The notes: generated by a model not told the origin, from the sequence alone. Shown: positions 1 through 12,739, counted from the first letter of the stretch. The stretch is DNA of 64,000 bases from Microcebus murinus (GCF_040939455.1 NC_134108.1:16769501-16833500); one strand, 5' to 3'. Translations and numbers: made by a program.

Positions 1-42
1 CCAGAGTGCTAGGATTACAGATGTCAGCCACGCACACCGGCC
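1..42 (-). mobile_element. Alu, 5' end only (cut by window start)
   Basis: The minus strand reads GGCCGGTGTGCGTGGCTGAC and on to TAATCCTAGCACTCTGG, the start of an Alu left arm. The rest lies outside the window. Confidence 0.85.
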
Positions 43-54
43 ACCCATTCTCTG

Positions 55-226
55 AGTTTGCGCCCAGCTCTGCTGCCTTGTACTGGTTCAGTAGCCTTGG
101 GCCTGTTTCTTCATCTCTCAGGAGCACTTTAATGACCCAAGCACCTACGTCACGTGGGGAGCACTCAGACTTTAGCCTGCTCATGTGTTCTGCCAGGCAC
201 ATAGTAAGTGCTCAAAACTTAATGTA
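55..226 (-). mobile_element. MIR fragment
   Basis: A degenerate reverse MIR: CCTTGGGCC..TTTCTTCATCTCTCAG, then TGCCAGGCACATAGTAAGTG followed by CTCAA. Confidence 0.65.
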
Positions 227-1610
227 GTCTAATATTCACTAGAAGCCCGTGTTTCATCCTGCAGTCTTCCTTTAGGTGTGTGGATCCTAAATGCAAGTCT
301 GAGCACCTACAAGGAGGAGACAGAGGCTGCGTCCATGCATAAGCTGTGCCATTTCTTTCATCAATTCTTTCTTGCAGAAAGACATCCCCTCTCCTCGGCT
401 CCTTTTTTAGCCCCCCAACATGTTACGAATAAATGACTCGACCAAGACAATCAAGGAAAATGATTTTACCAAGACAACCGAGGAAAACACAACTTTTAGA
501 CAACGTAAAGTTGCACGCATATTTTCCACTTTACAGACTGCTTGCCAGCCCCTCTGGCTATTTAATGTTGGTGCCCCAGCCATGGCAACGCATGCCTGCT
601 TCTGCAGAGCAGCCGCAGGTGCACGCAGGGCTTGGGAGCCAGGTTCTCCCAAAGCCTTCCTGCTCCAGACCTCGAGCCCGCTCATGCAGAGCGAGGACCA
701 TCCCTGCCCCACTTCTGCATTTGCTGATTTTACAGAACTCAGGGAGAGGAGAAACAGAAATCGAAAGAAATGGGTTTTTAGAAAAGCCCCTTTCTTTCCC
801 AGCAGTATCATGTGCTACACGTGAGGTAATTGCTTCAAAGTCCCTAGTACAGAGCCAGGGACAGGAAGGGCTCTTCCAAGGCCAGGGAGATCTTTGAACA
901 TTTTAACATGTCTGGGCAAAAGTCGTTCCCTCTCTCCAGTCAGTTGGTCTGTCTGAGACGACTGGCTAGACCCACAGACCCGCAGCAGCTGAGGTGGGAG
1001 ACCCTCTGCTCAAAACGTGGATGGTCACATGCCCAGGACGGTAATGACACCCGTCAGGATGGAAATCCGCCACGGACCTCTGAGGACACGCACAGCAGCC
1101 TCCCATCTTTGCTTTACTGCCTCCAGGAAAGGAAACCACCTGCAAACAGAAAGAATCTCTCTCGGGCGGAGAGGGAGCCAGGCCAGAACAGCTGAAGGCG
1201 GGGTTCCTGAAACACGGTGTGCAAACCAAATTATAATCCCGAGGACTGCCCCGACTCGTTGCAGCTCAACAACACATGCCCCCTGGGCCACAGCACGAAC
1301 ATCCGCAACCTCCCAACTGGTTTTCCATCTCCTTCCCCACCTGGCCCGATCTGCCACCAAAGTGATCTTGCTAAGCTGAAATCTGACCGGGTCTCCCTCC
1401 ACCAAGAGCGTTCCATGCCACGCCCTTCGCCCACCCTGCAAAATAAACCCCAAATGTACCAGCCTGGCTCTCAGTCCCCCTCACCTGGGGTCCCCATTTC
1501 CAGCCCAGTGATGGCCTGTGGACTGGGGGGGGGGCCAGAGAGGAGCCGGACAGCCACAGGCAGCCTCCTCCAGCCACACAAGGCCTGACCGCCCCCCCCA
1601 ACTCCCCATC

Positions 1611-1611
<1 letters not shown>
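227..1611. other. Intronic single-copy stretch
   Basis: Moderately G+C-rich, with no recognised repeat and no convincing coding potential. Overlapping open frames on both strands show no family resemblance. Confidence 0.5.

Positions 1612-1653
<42 letters not shown>
1612..1653. repeat. (CA)21 microsatellite
   Basis: A pure CA dinucleotide run of 42 bp, ended by GCAGGG. Confidence 0.97.
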
Positions 1654-1656
<3 letters not shown>

Positions 1657-2616
1657 GGGAATGGAGGGAAACGACTGGAGGAAACTAGGAGAGGAGGAGA
1701 GCAGAAGAGCAGGTCCCAGGGGCTCACCTGCTCTGACCACAGCTACCAACAGCCGTGACTAGGATAGCCAAGCGCCAGCCCCTGGGAGGCAAGGGCTCGA
1801 TTCCACGCTGCCTGGGCCACTCAAGGAAGCACCAGGCAGTCCCCAGGACAAAGGGAACTGGGCGATCTTTAGCATCAGGACACCCCCATCCCAATTAAAC
1901 TAGGGATGCTTGCTTACACATCAAAGAAACAAAGCCATCACCATCCCCATTCACCTCGAGCACCTCACGTTTTCTCAACCCCTCTCCCCAGTGTATACTG
2001 GGAACAGAAGTCAAAGGGGCACTCTTCTCAGAGTGACTTTGAGGGCAAAGGGAAACAACTATTCCTGAGTTGCAGACCCGATCCCCACCACTGCCCATGC
2101 GTCTGGGAGATCCTGGGCTCTTCAGAGTCGCCGTGGCCTCTCAGGGCTGTGATGCTATCCTCACCCAGAGGCTTTTGCCTTCATCTTTCCAGGAAATGAA
2201 AGACACCTGCCACCTTTGACCAACTAGAACAAACGGCTTGGTCTTTCAATACCCAAGCGAACTTGTTAAAAGGGGGTTATAGCCCACACACCTCCCTGTG
2301 GCTTGCTGTTCTGGAATGCAAACCAATCACTCCTACACACAGAGCCCCACTCCAAGGTGCTTCAATGTGGAGTTCTGGTTTCTGTCAATAGTAACCAGCT
2401 TTCATGTTTGTGAACTGTCAGACCTATCCCAGCAGACTGTTTTCTTGGACTAATCAAAGCCACCAGAAAAAAATTAGAAGATAAATATTTACATAGCTTT
2501 GTTCAAACTACTCCCCCCCCCCTTTTCCCTCCTTTCTCATATATCCTAACAACATTCTGATCATCCAGGAAAAAACAAACTCAGCTTCTCCTATACTCTT
2601 ATAACGTAGATCATTT
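1654..2616. other. Intronic single-copy stretch
   Basis: No repeat family recognised. It holds a short C10-class homopolymer at about 2512-2522. Confidence 0.5.
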
Positions 2617-3369
2617 CTGACACCAACCACATGTGTGTGGGTTTCGCCCCCCACACCAACCAAGCAACCAGTTCTGCAGCGGACACCAGCTGGGGGTTCT
2701 CTACTTCACTCCAATTCTATCAACCTGGAGACAGTGTCAGATCCCACAGGTAGAGGGCTCCGTCCCCCAAGATTGCCCTCCACTTCCGACACCAACACCA
2801 AGCCCCAGGTTGTTTTATCAGCTACAAAGTGGGGTTCCCACAATACCCTCCTTGGGTCCGATTAATTTGCTAGAGCAGCTCACAGAACTCAGGTAAACTC
2901 TATACTTACATTTACTGGTTAATAATAAAGGTTATCACAAAGGATACCGATGAACACCAGAAGAGGTGCATAGGGCAAGGTATGGGGGAAGTGGCTCAGA
3001 CCTTCCCTGCCCTCTCTATACTTGACACCATCCAGAAACCTCCAAGTATTCAGCTCAGAACTCAGTCTTTGGTTTTTTAGGGAAGCTTTATTATGTAGGC
3101 ATGATTGATTAAATCAAAGACCATTGGTGATTGGCTCAACCTTGAGCCCCTCTCCCCTTCCCTGGAGGTTGGGAGGTAGGGCTGAAAACTCCCAATCCGT
3201 AATCCTGCCTGGGGTCTTCCCTGCCACCAGCCCCCATCCTGTAGCTACCTAGGGGTGGCTAGCCATCAGTCATACTCTTTAGCATACAAAAAGACACGTC
3301 ACTTTAGAGATTCCAACTTGTTTTGCCAGTAAACAAGGTTAAGACCAAATACAAATTTCACAATATCAC
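2617..3369 (-). mobile_element. Probable solitary retroviral LTR, old
   Basis: On the minus strand the block runs from TGTGATATTG to GGTGTCA (TG...CA ends). It contains features I know from a mammalian LTR family: GCTACAGGATGGGGGCTGGT, AATCAATCATGCC, CCTTGCCCTATGCA and AGCAAATTAATCGGACCC. I lean to an ERV1-type (MER39-like) LTR but cannot confirm the subfamily. No retroviral coding sequence adjoins it. It is old, with many substitutions and indels. Confidence 0.65.
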
Positions 3370-3989
3370 AAGCATCTTTGAAACTAACTTTTCACTTATA
3401 AAGTTTGCAAGCTACTGATCTAACTTTTTTTTTCTTACTAGTGAAATCTCTATCCCACTCCCAAACACTTAAAACTCCCCCCAATAATTTGGAGACCTGA
3501 AAGATTATATCAGTAGCTCATGACTAAGAAAGCAGCTGTTGACTCAACTCAGGCCAACGAAAGCCAACATTTCACACCCTGCAATATGCTGTAATAGCCA
3601 CTGCTCACTCCAGATAATACTTTAGAACAGGGTGGCATGACTGCCTTTACATTTTCCCAAATCGCTTTCCAGATGTGCAGTAAGTCCCCATAATTACCAC
3701 TTTCATCAGTCTTGATGACTTAAATGCCGAGGAAGGCAAGAATATAAAAGAGCATGTATTTTTTTAGAAGTAGGCCTTGTCTGCCATTCCCCCAAAAGGG
3801 AATCTTTTACCTCCCAATCACATGGAACCAACAAACTAGCTGGGGATTCTCTTTATCCGCTCAAAACCCAGGCTCTTACCAAACAATAATAATGATAAAG
3901 GGTGTGAGAGGAAAACTTTGGGGAGTGAAGAATGTGTTTCTGGCGGTGCTGGTTTCGCCAGTGTATGCTCACCCCCAACCCTCTAGGCT
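3370..3989. other. Intronic single-copy stretch
   Basis: A/T-rich with no recognised element. Confidence 0.5.
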
Positions 3990-4057
3990 GCAGACATTAA
4001 ATATGCACAGCTTTATACATGTCAATTACACCTCAATGAAGTGGCTGTTTAAAAAAA
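3990..4057 (+). mobile_element. L1M 3'-end fragment
   Basis: Reads TTATACATGTCAATTACACC followed by a TCAATGAAGTGGCTGTTTA block and an A-run. This resembles the 3' UTR end of old L1M elements (ACCTCAATAAAGCTGTT plus poly-A). Confidence 0.55.
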
Positions 4058-6296
4058 TCCACCCTCTTTCAGGACTATCTGACAACTTTTGCATCCTTTT
4101 TATCCAACTTCTTATTTGAGATAGCTATAAGACCTCAGTGAGATATTTTTCACAGACTCAGTGAAATTTACTAAAAATATTTGCAACATGAGTCTGTAGG
4201 AAATCTAAATCATGCAACTGATGTTCCAATAGCACCGCATCTGTGCATCTTTCTTTGTGAGAATGTGAAGTCTCTGTCTGACTCAACACCCCGCAATGCT
4301 AAGGTTGCAAAATAAACTTCTAACCATAATAAGACTTTACATCATTTCTACATCCATTATAATAAATATCTCTATTAAAACACTACAACAGATCCCTTTT
4401 GAAATGTTTTCTTTTCTTTTAAAGTGTTCAAAAAGTTCTGGCCTAAAGTTTATTACTGGCCTCATCTGTTTCACTTCTTCCTTGTTTTTCCCCCTTCGGT
4501 TCTCAGGCATTAGGCTTAAACAACATTAATTCATGCTTAGCAAAAGGGGAAAACTTTATTTCCTCAAAATAATTTTTTTAAGTAAATTGTGAAATTTTGT
4601 GTCATTTTTTTACAAGAATTTTCCCATCCCTGTCTATAAAAACAATACAAAAGATGCATGTGGTTTCAAGTTCTCTTTCCTTTTTGTATTATAGAACCAG
4701 GCATTTGTCTGTACAACCATCCATTTCACTTGGTGCAAACTTCATTTATATGTGTGGTCCTACTACCAGTGTCAGCTCAGTGGAAGACAAACTTGTGTAC
4801 CCTTCCCCCAAAGCCACAGAGCACACAGATCTTGAACATTCATCTTTCAAACAACAAACATACAAAGACTGCGATAAGGGCACTGTACACAACAGTTCAG
4901 ACTGGGGGACTGCTTTTGCAATTAAGGAGAAAAGAAACTGAGCACTGTTCTCCCAACTATTGGTTTAACAGTATTCCTGGTATTTCTCCCAATGCACTTC
5001 TCTCTCTCTGGAAAATTCAAAAACTAAAATGACTATAAAAACAGAAGGCATCTGCATCATTACCTTTGTTATTTTTTTTCCTCTTCTTTCCTCAGATGTC
5101 ATTTATGGTTTACAATATGTTGACAGACTTAATGGGGAAAAAAAGGAAAAGGAAAAAAAAATCTCTTTGAAAATACCAGGAGATACAATGTAATCTGTCT
5201 CTTGCAGATTATATGCAAATTGTGCAAATGAACTTGTGGTCCTCCTATTTTATGTATCTATAAAGGCAGAGACCTCTAAGAGGCTACTCAAATGTGTTGT
5301 TCTAACTCCCCAAGAGGTGGGGGGAAGAAAAAGAACAGACTCCTGACTCATTTACTGTTTATCTACCTTTTCTATACATAATAAGAAGTACATATATGAT
5401 ATATTTTGTGTAATATAAATTCTATGTTACCCCTGTTGTTCGGGAGAGGGGTGGATGGAAATTATATGTATATATCTCCAACTATATCCCTTCCCCTCCA
5501 AGCCGAATCCACTAAATGAAATCACTACAATACAATGAAGCCTAACTGGTTTCTTGAATGACTTCACAATGTGTTTTCACTCTTGATTAACTTGTTTAAA
5601 GATTCTGAAGTGATAAACACTTTTAGCAAAGCTTTCAGGTGAAATTGCTACATACCTGGTACAGCCTCACTGCATCCACGCAATGTGCAATGTCACTGTT
5701 CGCACTAGCTCTATCATCCCACCTCGCCACGTCATTCTGGAGAAATTCATTGAGTGATTAATTGATCTCAAATACTGTTTTGAGTTATAACTCCCAGTGT
5801 TTCTACAGATGGCTCAAGCTGGAATGCAGTTTGTCTCAGGAAAAAGTTTTTAGCATGTAGCAACTAAAAACATACACTAAAGGGACATATTAGATCATGC
5901 TGAAGGCCAGTGAGGGCCCTTGGGGCACACCCACATGGCAGGTGGCTGAAGCAGGGCTGATTTCAGACCTTCCATTCCCCTCTCTCCAAAAACACGCAGA
6001 ATTTGCCAGTGCAATGTCTAATTCTTGCTTTGGCAAATATGGTCGTGGTGTCACTATTGGACATAGGTGGGTCTTAGTTAACACGAATCCCCTCCTAGAG
6101 AAAAAATGGCCTCCCAGGAGTCAGGATTGACCACACCCCCTTCCCAGAACTCTCTCAACTCCCTCTTCTAAAGCAGTGGTCTCCAAATGTCTAGGGAGAA
6201 ATATCAGAAAAACAATTGGGGCACAGAGCCTTCTCAATATATGTATGTTTATTTATGAACATATATTATATCTATATAAAACTATAAGCACTTATT
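4058..6296. other. 2.2-kb intronic stretch free of recognised repeats
   Basis: A/T-rich, with a G/A run near 5140-5163 and short TA-rich patches near 5390-5480. A possible hAT-type terminus (GCAGTGGTCTCCAAA) lies at 6174-6188 with no identifiable partner. No open frame resembles a known protein. Confidence 0.5.
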
Positions 6297-6634
6297 TTTT
6301 ATTGATTGATTGATTGATTGAGACAGAGTCTCACTCTGTTGTCCGGGCTAGAGTGCTGTGGCATCAGCCTAGCTCACAGCAACCTCAAACTCCTGGGCTC
6401 AAGCAATCCTGATGCCTCAGCCTCCTGAGTAGATGGGACTACAGGCATGCGCCACCATGCCCAGCCAATTTTTTCTATATATTTTTAGGGGGCCAATTAA
6501 TTTCTTTCTATTTTTGGTAGAGACAGGGTCTCACTCTTGCTCAGGCTAGTTTCAGACTCCTGACCTTGAGCGATCCACCCACCTCAGCCTCCCAGAGTGC
6601 TAGGCTCACAGGCATGAGCCACCATGCCCAGCCT
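6297..6634 (-). mobile_element. Strepsirrhine Alu, linker-duplicated older form
   Basis: A full-length reverse Alu, from a TGAT-repeat tail at 6300-6322 to its 5' end at GGCTGGGCATGG (read minus). It has the long linker (GGCCAATTAATTTCTTTCTA in plus orientation), but reads CTATTTTTGGTAG and lacks the CTCA duplication. Confidence 0.92.
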
Positions 6635-8139
6635 ATACGCACTTAATAATATCAATTATATTTATAACTACAATTATTTATGTTAAAATACATGCAAAAA
6701 TAGGCATTTTAAGTGAAATAAAAACAGGTATAAATAAAGAGTTTGAAGTTCCTTCCTATTCCCAAATGGATAAGCAAGTGCAGTTTATTCACCCTGCAGA
6801 CCATGACCCAGCAGGATTTGAATGGGTCAAGGTTGGACCAGAGAAGCACAATTGCTACGGGTGACATGGGAACTAGTGAAACAGCCCATACAGGCTGTAC
6901 TGACCTAAAGTCACTCTAGGTCAGCCGGGCCAGCAGTTAGGAAGTTGGGTGTGAATGAGAACAAAGACAAAACAGAGTCCACAAGGACACTGGAACCATG
7001 AAGACAACTAGAATCCACCTCTGTTTCTCAACAACTCCAACCGTGGTGCCACCAGTGATCCACATGATAAGGTTGCACTCTTCACAATGGACATGCACAT
7101 ACCTAGGAAAAGAACTAGGAAAAGGACTAGGAAAAGGAGGAGATCTGGCATGTCCTGAGGGTGCTGTGGGTCCCGGTGCTGCCTCATGTCAACAAGGTAA
7201 GCTAGCAGATCAGCGACACCATGTGTGAGCCGCTGGCATCCTCTGCCAACCTTTAAGGTCTAAAAACACAGCTATTGCTGATTCACTTCCAGCCTCCATA
7301 TCTCACACATGGTATCTTTTGTGGCTGTCCCTAACCCACAAACATACTGGGAAGGGTTAACATAGTACAAGCCACCACAGGGTCTTAAGATGGATTGAGA
7401 CATTTGAGACCAACATTTGATTAAATGATATTGCACAGCCTGGCACAGCATAGAGGAGCACAGAACAGAATGGAAAATGTTAGAGCACATTTCCTGAAGT
7501 TGTGTATATGAATTACTGTACTGGATCACAATGTAAAATGTATTCCTTTCAGTGAATCTGTGACAAAAGTTTCAAAGTCACTGATGACCTCCCAGGCTGC
7601 AGCCCTAGGGGCTCTCCCACTTTCTCTATTTTAGAACCTAACTTCCTCTGGGTCTCCTGGTCATTCTCTACCCCCCTCCTCAGCTCACCCTTAAACATAT
7701 AGATGCTTCCCATGTCCTCTGCACTGTTCTCCTCTTATACCCTCCTGGAGAAATGTCATCTGTGGTAGGATGAAGTCAAAAACGTCTTTTCCTCTCATGT
7801 ACCTCCAACAGGACCAATGCAACCTGCCTAACCCCAGGATTTGAAAGCCTTGAGATTCTTAGCAAAAAAACGGTATTACCAGAATTTTATGCACGAACTA
7901 GTAATCCCTAATTACCAGTTGGGAAGGAGTTTGAACAAACTCAGTTTCCTGGCTGTGGAGATTATGACCATAGCTACAATCCATGGTCAAAAAGAAGGCC
8001 TCTCCCACATCGCTCACGCAGAGAGTATGCGCTGGCACCTCTGCACATCATGATTGTCAGATGCAATGAAGGAAGTGATGAAGGCTATAAAATGTGCTTG
8101 TGTTTGTAGCCTTCAATCATCAACAACTTATAGATTATT
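6635..8139. other. Intronic single-copy stretch
   Basis: No interspersed repeat recognised. A three-unit tandem of an ACTAGGAAAAGG-like 12-mer lies at about 7103-7139. Confidence 0.5.
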
Positions 8140-8222
8140 TCATTAATTCAAATAATATTTTCTGAACACCTACTATGTTCCTGGTGCTAGGTACTAAGTT
8201 TACAGTATAAAATCAAGAAACA
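8140..8222 (-). mobile_element. L2 3'-end fragment
   Basis: Reads TTCTGAACACCTACTATGTT then CCTGGTGCTAGGTACT, the reverse complement of the L2 3' end (TAGTAGGTGCTCAATAAATA). Confidence 0.7.
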
Positions 8223-9169
8223 TGAATTTTTATTTTAATAAAACATAATGTTTTATTCATTTTGCTCAGAAGTGCAAAATGTAGTCATCAGTTTATTTTA
8301 ATGAAGTCATACGGTTAAGTCATGACAACGTGAAACGATTTACTAAGCTGTTTGCTTAATATAAGATCTCTTTGGAACTAAAGACTTTGAAAAATCCAAT
8401 CTGCTGGCGATCGGTGGCTCAAAAGAGTGTTGTGCAGGAACCTTGAGAACTTGAAAATGCAAAGAGAAGAATGTGCACATTGATCATTTATTTCTTTAAA
8501 GTACAAGTATAGATTCAGACTAAAATGGACATTTGGATTTAGCAGATGGCAATATTTAGACTGAACTCATTTTCCATTTCTAAACTGCCCTGAGCTTAAT
8601 AGAATCAGATTTGGAAAGAATAGCAGAGCTAATTGGGTGGGAATGAAGTCACAATTTTAGAACAGATTCACAGATTTTGATGAGTATGAATCACACTTTG
8701 AGTTTTCTCTGGCTGCCTCTGGCACACAAACCTGAGGATGTGGGCATTTTCAAGCATCTAACCAATCAAAATATGTCAGTGACATTACTAGCATTTTGGA
8801 AATCATTATATCAATCTCAGATCAATCCTGAAATTTCTAGAAATGTGGTTAGATGATATATATCATTGCAGTGTTGTGTTTTATGAGAATTAAATTCTGC
8901 CACATCTTGAGCAGAGAACCACAAGGTGTGACCCATACATAGAGTTAGACTGAACTTAACTCTGATTTCCTTCAAGCGAGACACAGAAGTCCAGATGGAC
9001 TGACAGTAGGCACCAGCTGTAACCATTCACAAAGTTGATTAAACAGTTTCTTGGTAACTGTTGCCAAAAATTCCACATCTTTAAGAACCAATAGGTAATA
9101 CCTAAAACATGGTCTTTGCATGGCACTTGCCCTTCTGCATTGATGTAAATCACACATTCCTCATCTCAC
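8223..9169. other. Intronic single-copy stretch
   Basis: A/T-rich with no recognised repeat. Open frames on the minus strand here and further right have no family resemblance. Confidence 0.45.
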
Positions 9170-9375
9170 ATACAAATGACTTCACATGATGCTTGGGATT
9201 TCCTTCAAAACCCCAGGACAGAGGGATAACGAGTGCAGATACAGATGAAACAAGATCGGCAGTGATGGAAAACTGCAGCAGTTGACAGAATAGGGGAACT
9301 CTTGAACATATTCTCTCTACCTTTGTAGACACTGGAAATTTCTCATTGTAAAATTTTATTATAAAAGGTGGCTTG
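9170..9375 (+). mobile_element. L1M 3' UTR fragment
   Basis: Reads GATGAAACAAGATCGGCAGT ... ATTCTCTCTACCTTTGTAGA ... GAAATTTCTCATTGTAAAAT, the pattern of L1M tails (ATTCTCTCTACTTTTGTATA ... GAAATTTTCCATAATAAAA). Confidence 0.6.
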
Positions 9376-9514
9376 TTTATGAGTTTGTTGTCACCAAGAG
9401 ACTTCAGAGTTTTTGAAAGCTGGTGCTGAGTTTTATTCATTTTTGCAACCTCAGTATCTATAACACCATTGCAACTCAGGACACTTAGCAGTTACCTAAG
9501 AAATATCCATCAAA

Positions 9515-9675
9515 GGAATGGATAGATGGATGGATGGATGGAAGGAAGGAAAGATTAATGATGGATGGAAGGAAGGAAGGAAGGAAGGAAGGAAGGAAGG
9601 AAGGAAGGAAGGAAGGAAAGATTAATGGATGGATGGAAGGATGGATGGAAGGATGGATGGATGGAGGGATGGATA
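9515..9675. repeat. Mosaic GGAT/GGAA tetranucleotide array
   Basis: Blocks of GGAT alternate with GGAA blocks. A non-repeat AAAGATTAATG interruption occurs twice (about 9549 and 9617), each flanked by GGAA and GGAT blocks, which suggests duplication of a longer unit. Plus-strand sequence just upstream resembles an L2 3' end, a common seed for such arrays. Confidence 0.9.
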
Positions 9676-9774
9676 GAAAGCACTGGGGCTGATCTCTCTC
9701 CTTCCTGAGAGTGCGATAAAATTCATTCAGCAACTATGAATAGACAGACTGCCCATTAAAGTAGCATTTTTACA

Positions 9775-10140
9775 TAAAATGATGAGCTCTTACTCACCGT
9801 CCCTGTCCCCACTAACAGTAATACAGCCTAATGAGGGAGACCCTGAAACACAAAGTATGTCCTTAGAAACAATAACAAATGAAGACCCAGGAGATAGGGG
9901 GGGAGGTATGGCTCCAGGCAGTAGGGACAACAAATATAATTCCGGAGTCAGGAGATAACCTAAACTGTTCCAAGAGGAAAAGCTATCCTGGTGGATAAAG
10001 GGTCAAAGTACAGAGATGTGGCAGGACAAGGGCCTGGGGAGACAGGAAGGAACCCAGATTTGGGGATTCCTCATGAATTCAATGGCCACAGAAGGATATT
10101 TAAGCAGGGAGACACAGCCCAAGCTCTATGCTTTAAACAG
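9775..10140 (-). mobile_element. Probable L2 fragment
   Basis: Starts with reverse-L2-like text (CACCGTCCCTGTCCCCACTA ... AATGAGGGAGACCCTGAAAC) and continues as a degenerate antisense L2 body. Assigned with caution. Confidence 0.4.
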
Positions 10141-10659
10141 AGCACTAAACTCCCTGACTTACACTTCAGTGACAACCAAACCACAGAGATTTTGAAAGCA
10201 GTGGCTCTGATTTCATTAATTTTGCAATCCACATAAAAACTTTTTAACAGGACACTCCGTTAGCACCTGTGAATTGATAGCTCCTTGGCCCTTACCAGCT
10301 AGAAACCCCCCTAACAAATGGGATTTTCATCCACGAAGCTCACCCAGACCTTGGCCAGCTCTGTTTTGTTATATTTCTGTCCAGCTGTGAATTATTAACG
10401 CTGCTGACACCAATACAGTGACCCTAAAAAAACCACTGCCACGGTATCTGCTTCTGTGATCCCTGGCAAGAGACCCCTTCCCACTTGTGTCATAGAAAAG
10501 GCTGTGACTTTTCAACAGTGTAGACAGGGTCAAAATTCACTGGGATGTTATTCCTCTTTTCAGCTATGGCTGCAATCAAACACGGAGAGAGACGCTTCCC
10601 GGAGTCAGTTTGGCCTGCGTGACAGAGAATCGTGAGAGCTCCCGCCAAGGGATCAGAAA
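10141..10659. other. Intronic single-copy stretch
   Basis: No recognised repeat or gene. Confidence 0.45.
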
Positions 10660-10845
10660 GTCTTGCATCTGAACCCTGCCTGCCACTTACGAGCTGGTGA
10701 CCCAGAGTAAGGTACTTAACCTTGCACGACCTCATTTTCCTCATCTGTAAAATAGCAATAACATAACAGCTGCCCCACAGGTAGTAATAGGATTAAATAA
10801 AATGATACCTGTAAACCCTTGGCAGATCATCCGGCATCAATAACC
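10660..10845 (-). mobile_element. MIR
   Basis: A reverse MIR with clear core: CTGCCACTTACGAGCTGGTG, then ACCTCATTTTCCTCATCTGT followed by AAAATAGCAATAA and GGATTAAATAAAATGATACC. Confidence 0.9.
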
Positions 10846-11332
10846 ACCCATGAAATGGAAATCATCACTCCTCCAAACAGGAAGGCAAAAATTTCCCCTA
10901 TTATTTGATGGAACCAGGTTATATCACACGAGGGGCACAGAATTCCATTTTTTTGTAAACACAGAAACCTAGAACTTCAATACAGGGAAGGGCCCTAAAT
11001 ATGATCTTCTTTGGTAACTTTATTTTAAAAATGAATAAATAGTAACTGAAGACCATAAAGTTTTGAGTGAGTTGTCTCAAAAGACAAGAAACCTAGCCTC
11101 CCAAATTAAAGTAAGGAAATATTGATTTCTAATTATTTCCACTTATTGCTGAAAATTTTAAACATATTACATATATGTCATAGAGCTTGTTTGGAATTTC
11201 CAAAGACATTTCTTATACCAAAAAGAATAAAAGGAAAAGTTCCTTGATGCAATGGGTGTAATCAAAGTCACAAAAGTCTCACAGTCTTCCCATATCCTGA
11301 GAGAAAACAGCAATTACAATTTTGAAACAAAG
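10846..11332. other. Intronic single-copy stretch
   Basis: A/T-rich with no recognised element. Confidence 0.45.
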
Positions 11333-11344
11333 ATAGACTATATA

Positions 11345-11649
11345 GGGCCAGGTGTGGTGGCTCACACCTGTAATCCTAGCACTTTAGGAGGCTGAGGTGG
11401 GAGGATCACTTGAGACCAGGAATTCAAGACCACCCTGGACAACACAGCAAGACCCCATCTCTTAAAAAAATATAAAAATTAGCCAGGTGTGGTGGTGCAC
11501 ACCTGTAGTCCTAGCTACTCAGGAGTTTGAGGCAGGAGGATCGTTTGAGCCCAAGAATTTGAGGTTGCAGTGAGCTATGATGACACCACTGCACTCAAGC
11601 CCAAACAACAGAGCAAGACCCTGTCTGGAGAAAAAGAAAAAGAAAAAAT
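11345..11649 (+). mobile_element. Old Alu (AluJ-like, short linker)
   Basis: A dimeric Alu with the short linker and a GAAAAAGAAAAAG tail. The target-site duplication ATAGACTATATA / ATAGACTGTATA lies at 11333-11344 and 11650-11661, differing at one base. Confidence 0.93.
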
Positions 11650-11661
11650 ATAGACTGTATA

Positions 11662-12739
11662 GAAAGGCACTGAATATCCCAGGAACTCATGTGGTGAATG
11701 CTGAACATTCCACTTCCACCAGGGAGACCAGAGGAAGACACACCTGGAGTGCCACAGGTTCCAGCCACCGGATCGGATGTTGTAAGAAAACAAATATACA
11801 AGAGCGATGCTGTGATCATAGAAAACATGCTCATTCCCTGTGTGGTAATATGCAGCTACAATAAGGCCTATCCAGAGGCTGAAGGGAAACCTGCTTGTTT
11901 CTATTTACTGTAAACTATTTTAGAGCTCTTTGGATACCACTTAGGTGGTATCTTTCCAAAGTCAGAAATCAATTTACCCATTGCCCTGGAAAACCCCCAA
12001 GCAATCCCCAAACAACTCTTCATTCCACACCTAACCCTCCCCACGCCTGCTTCATGATTTAGCTTCTGGCATCTGCTCTTCTGAGCACTCCCTGGTCGCT
12101 GGGCCGGTCTCACTACAGCAATCACTGCACTAAGGATTCCATTTGGGAAGTCAAGGGCCCGCTTGTGAGTGTCAGGTGTAGGGGCAATCTGCTGGTTTTA
12201 TCCTGTACCACATCCTGATCTATAACATATAAGAAAAATCAGAGTTAGAGAATGCCAGCCCAACAAAATTAGTCTTCTTGTTGGAGGCACATACGTGAGT
12301 ATGTATTATCTACACCTTTATCTATGTATCTGTCCATCTATACAACCACCTACATGTGTAACCATATAAAATATTACATATGGCATGATGGCCATTCTTT
12401 CACCGCAGTTCCTTCAGAGAGAAAAGTTTTTTCCTAACGACATCACTTCCCCTCAAGATGATCTCAATTTTCATCATAAAAGACTTTTACTGTTGCCAAG
12501 AATATAATGTGAAAGTGCTCTGCAAAAGCATCCAGGCACATGGATCTGTTCTTACTCGTAGATTAAAAACACCTTGGAAGTTAATAAAATTGCGTTATAT
12601 TAGAGATTGTTGTGAAATAAGTAGAATTGAGCTGCTCGTGTCACACACCAAAAAAAAGGAATCACGTGAGACAATAGATATGTTGTTAATCTGCTTCACT
12701 ATGGGAACTACTGCACCACCTAAATGTGTCTGTATGTAT
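11662..12739. other. Intronic single-copy stretch
   Basis: A/T-rich with no recognised interspersed repeat. TATC/TGTA-rich patches lie near 12300-12370. Confidence 0.45.

Noticed and set aside
6174..6188. hAT-like terminus GCAGTGGTCTCCAAA
   Set aside because: No matching inverted terminus or transposon body was found nearby, so one end alone is not enough.
7103..7139. Three-unit 12-bp tandem (ACTAGGAAAAGG-like)
   Set aside because: Only three imperfect units; ordinary slippage is enough to explain it.
8817..9440. Adjacent minus-strand frames suggesting a processed pseudogene
   Set aside because: The right part is an L1M 3' UTR in the opposite orientation, and the left part has no recognisable protein similarity.
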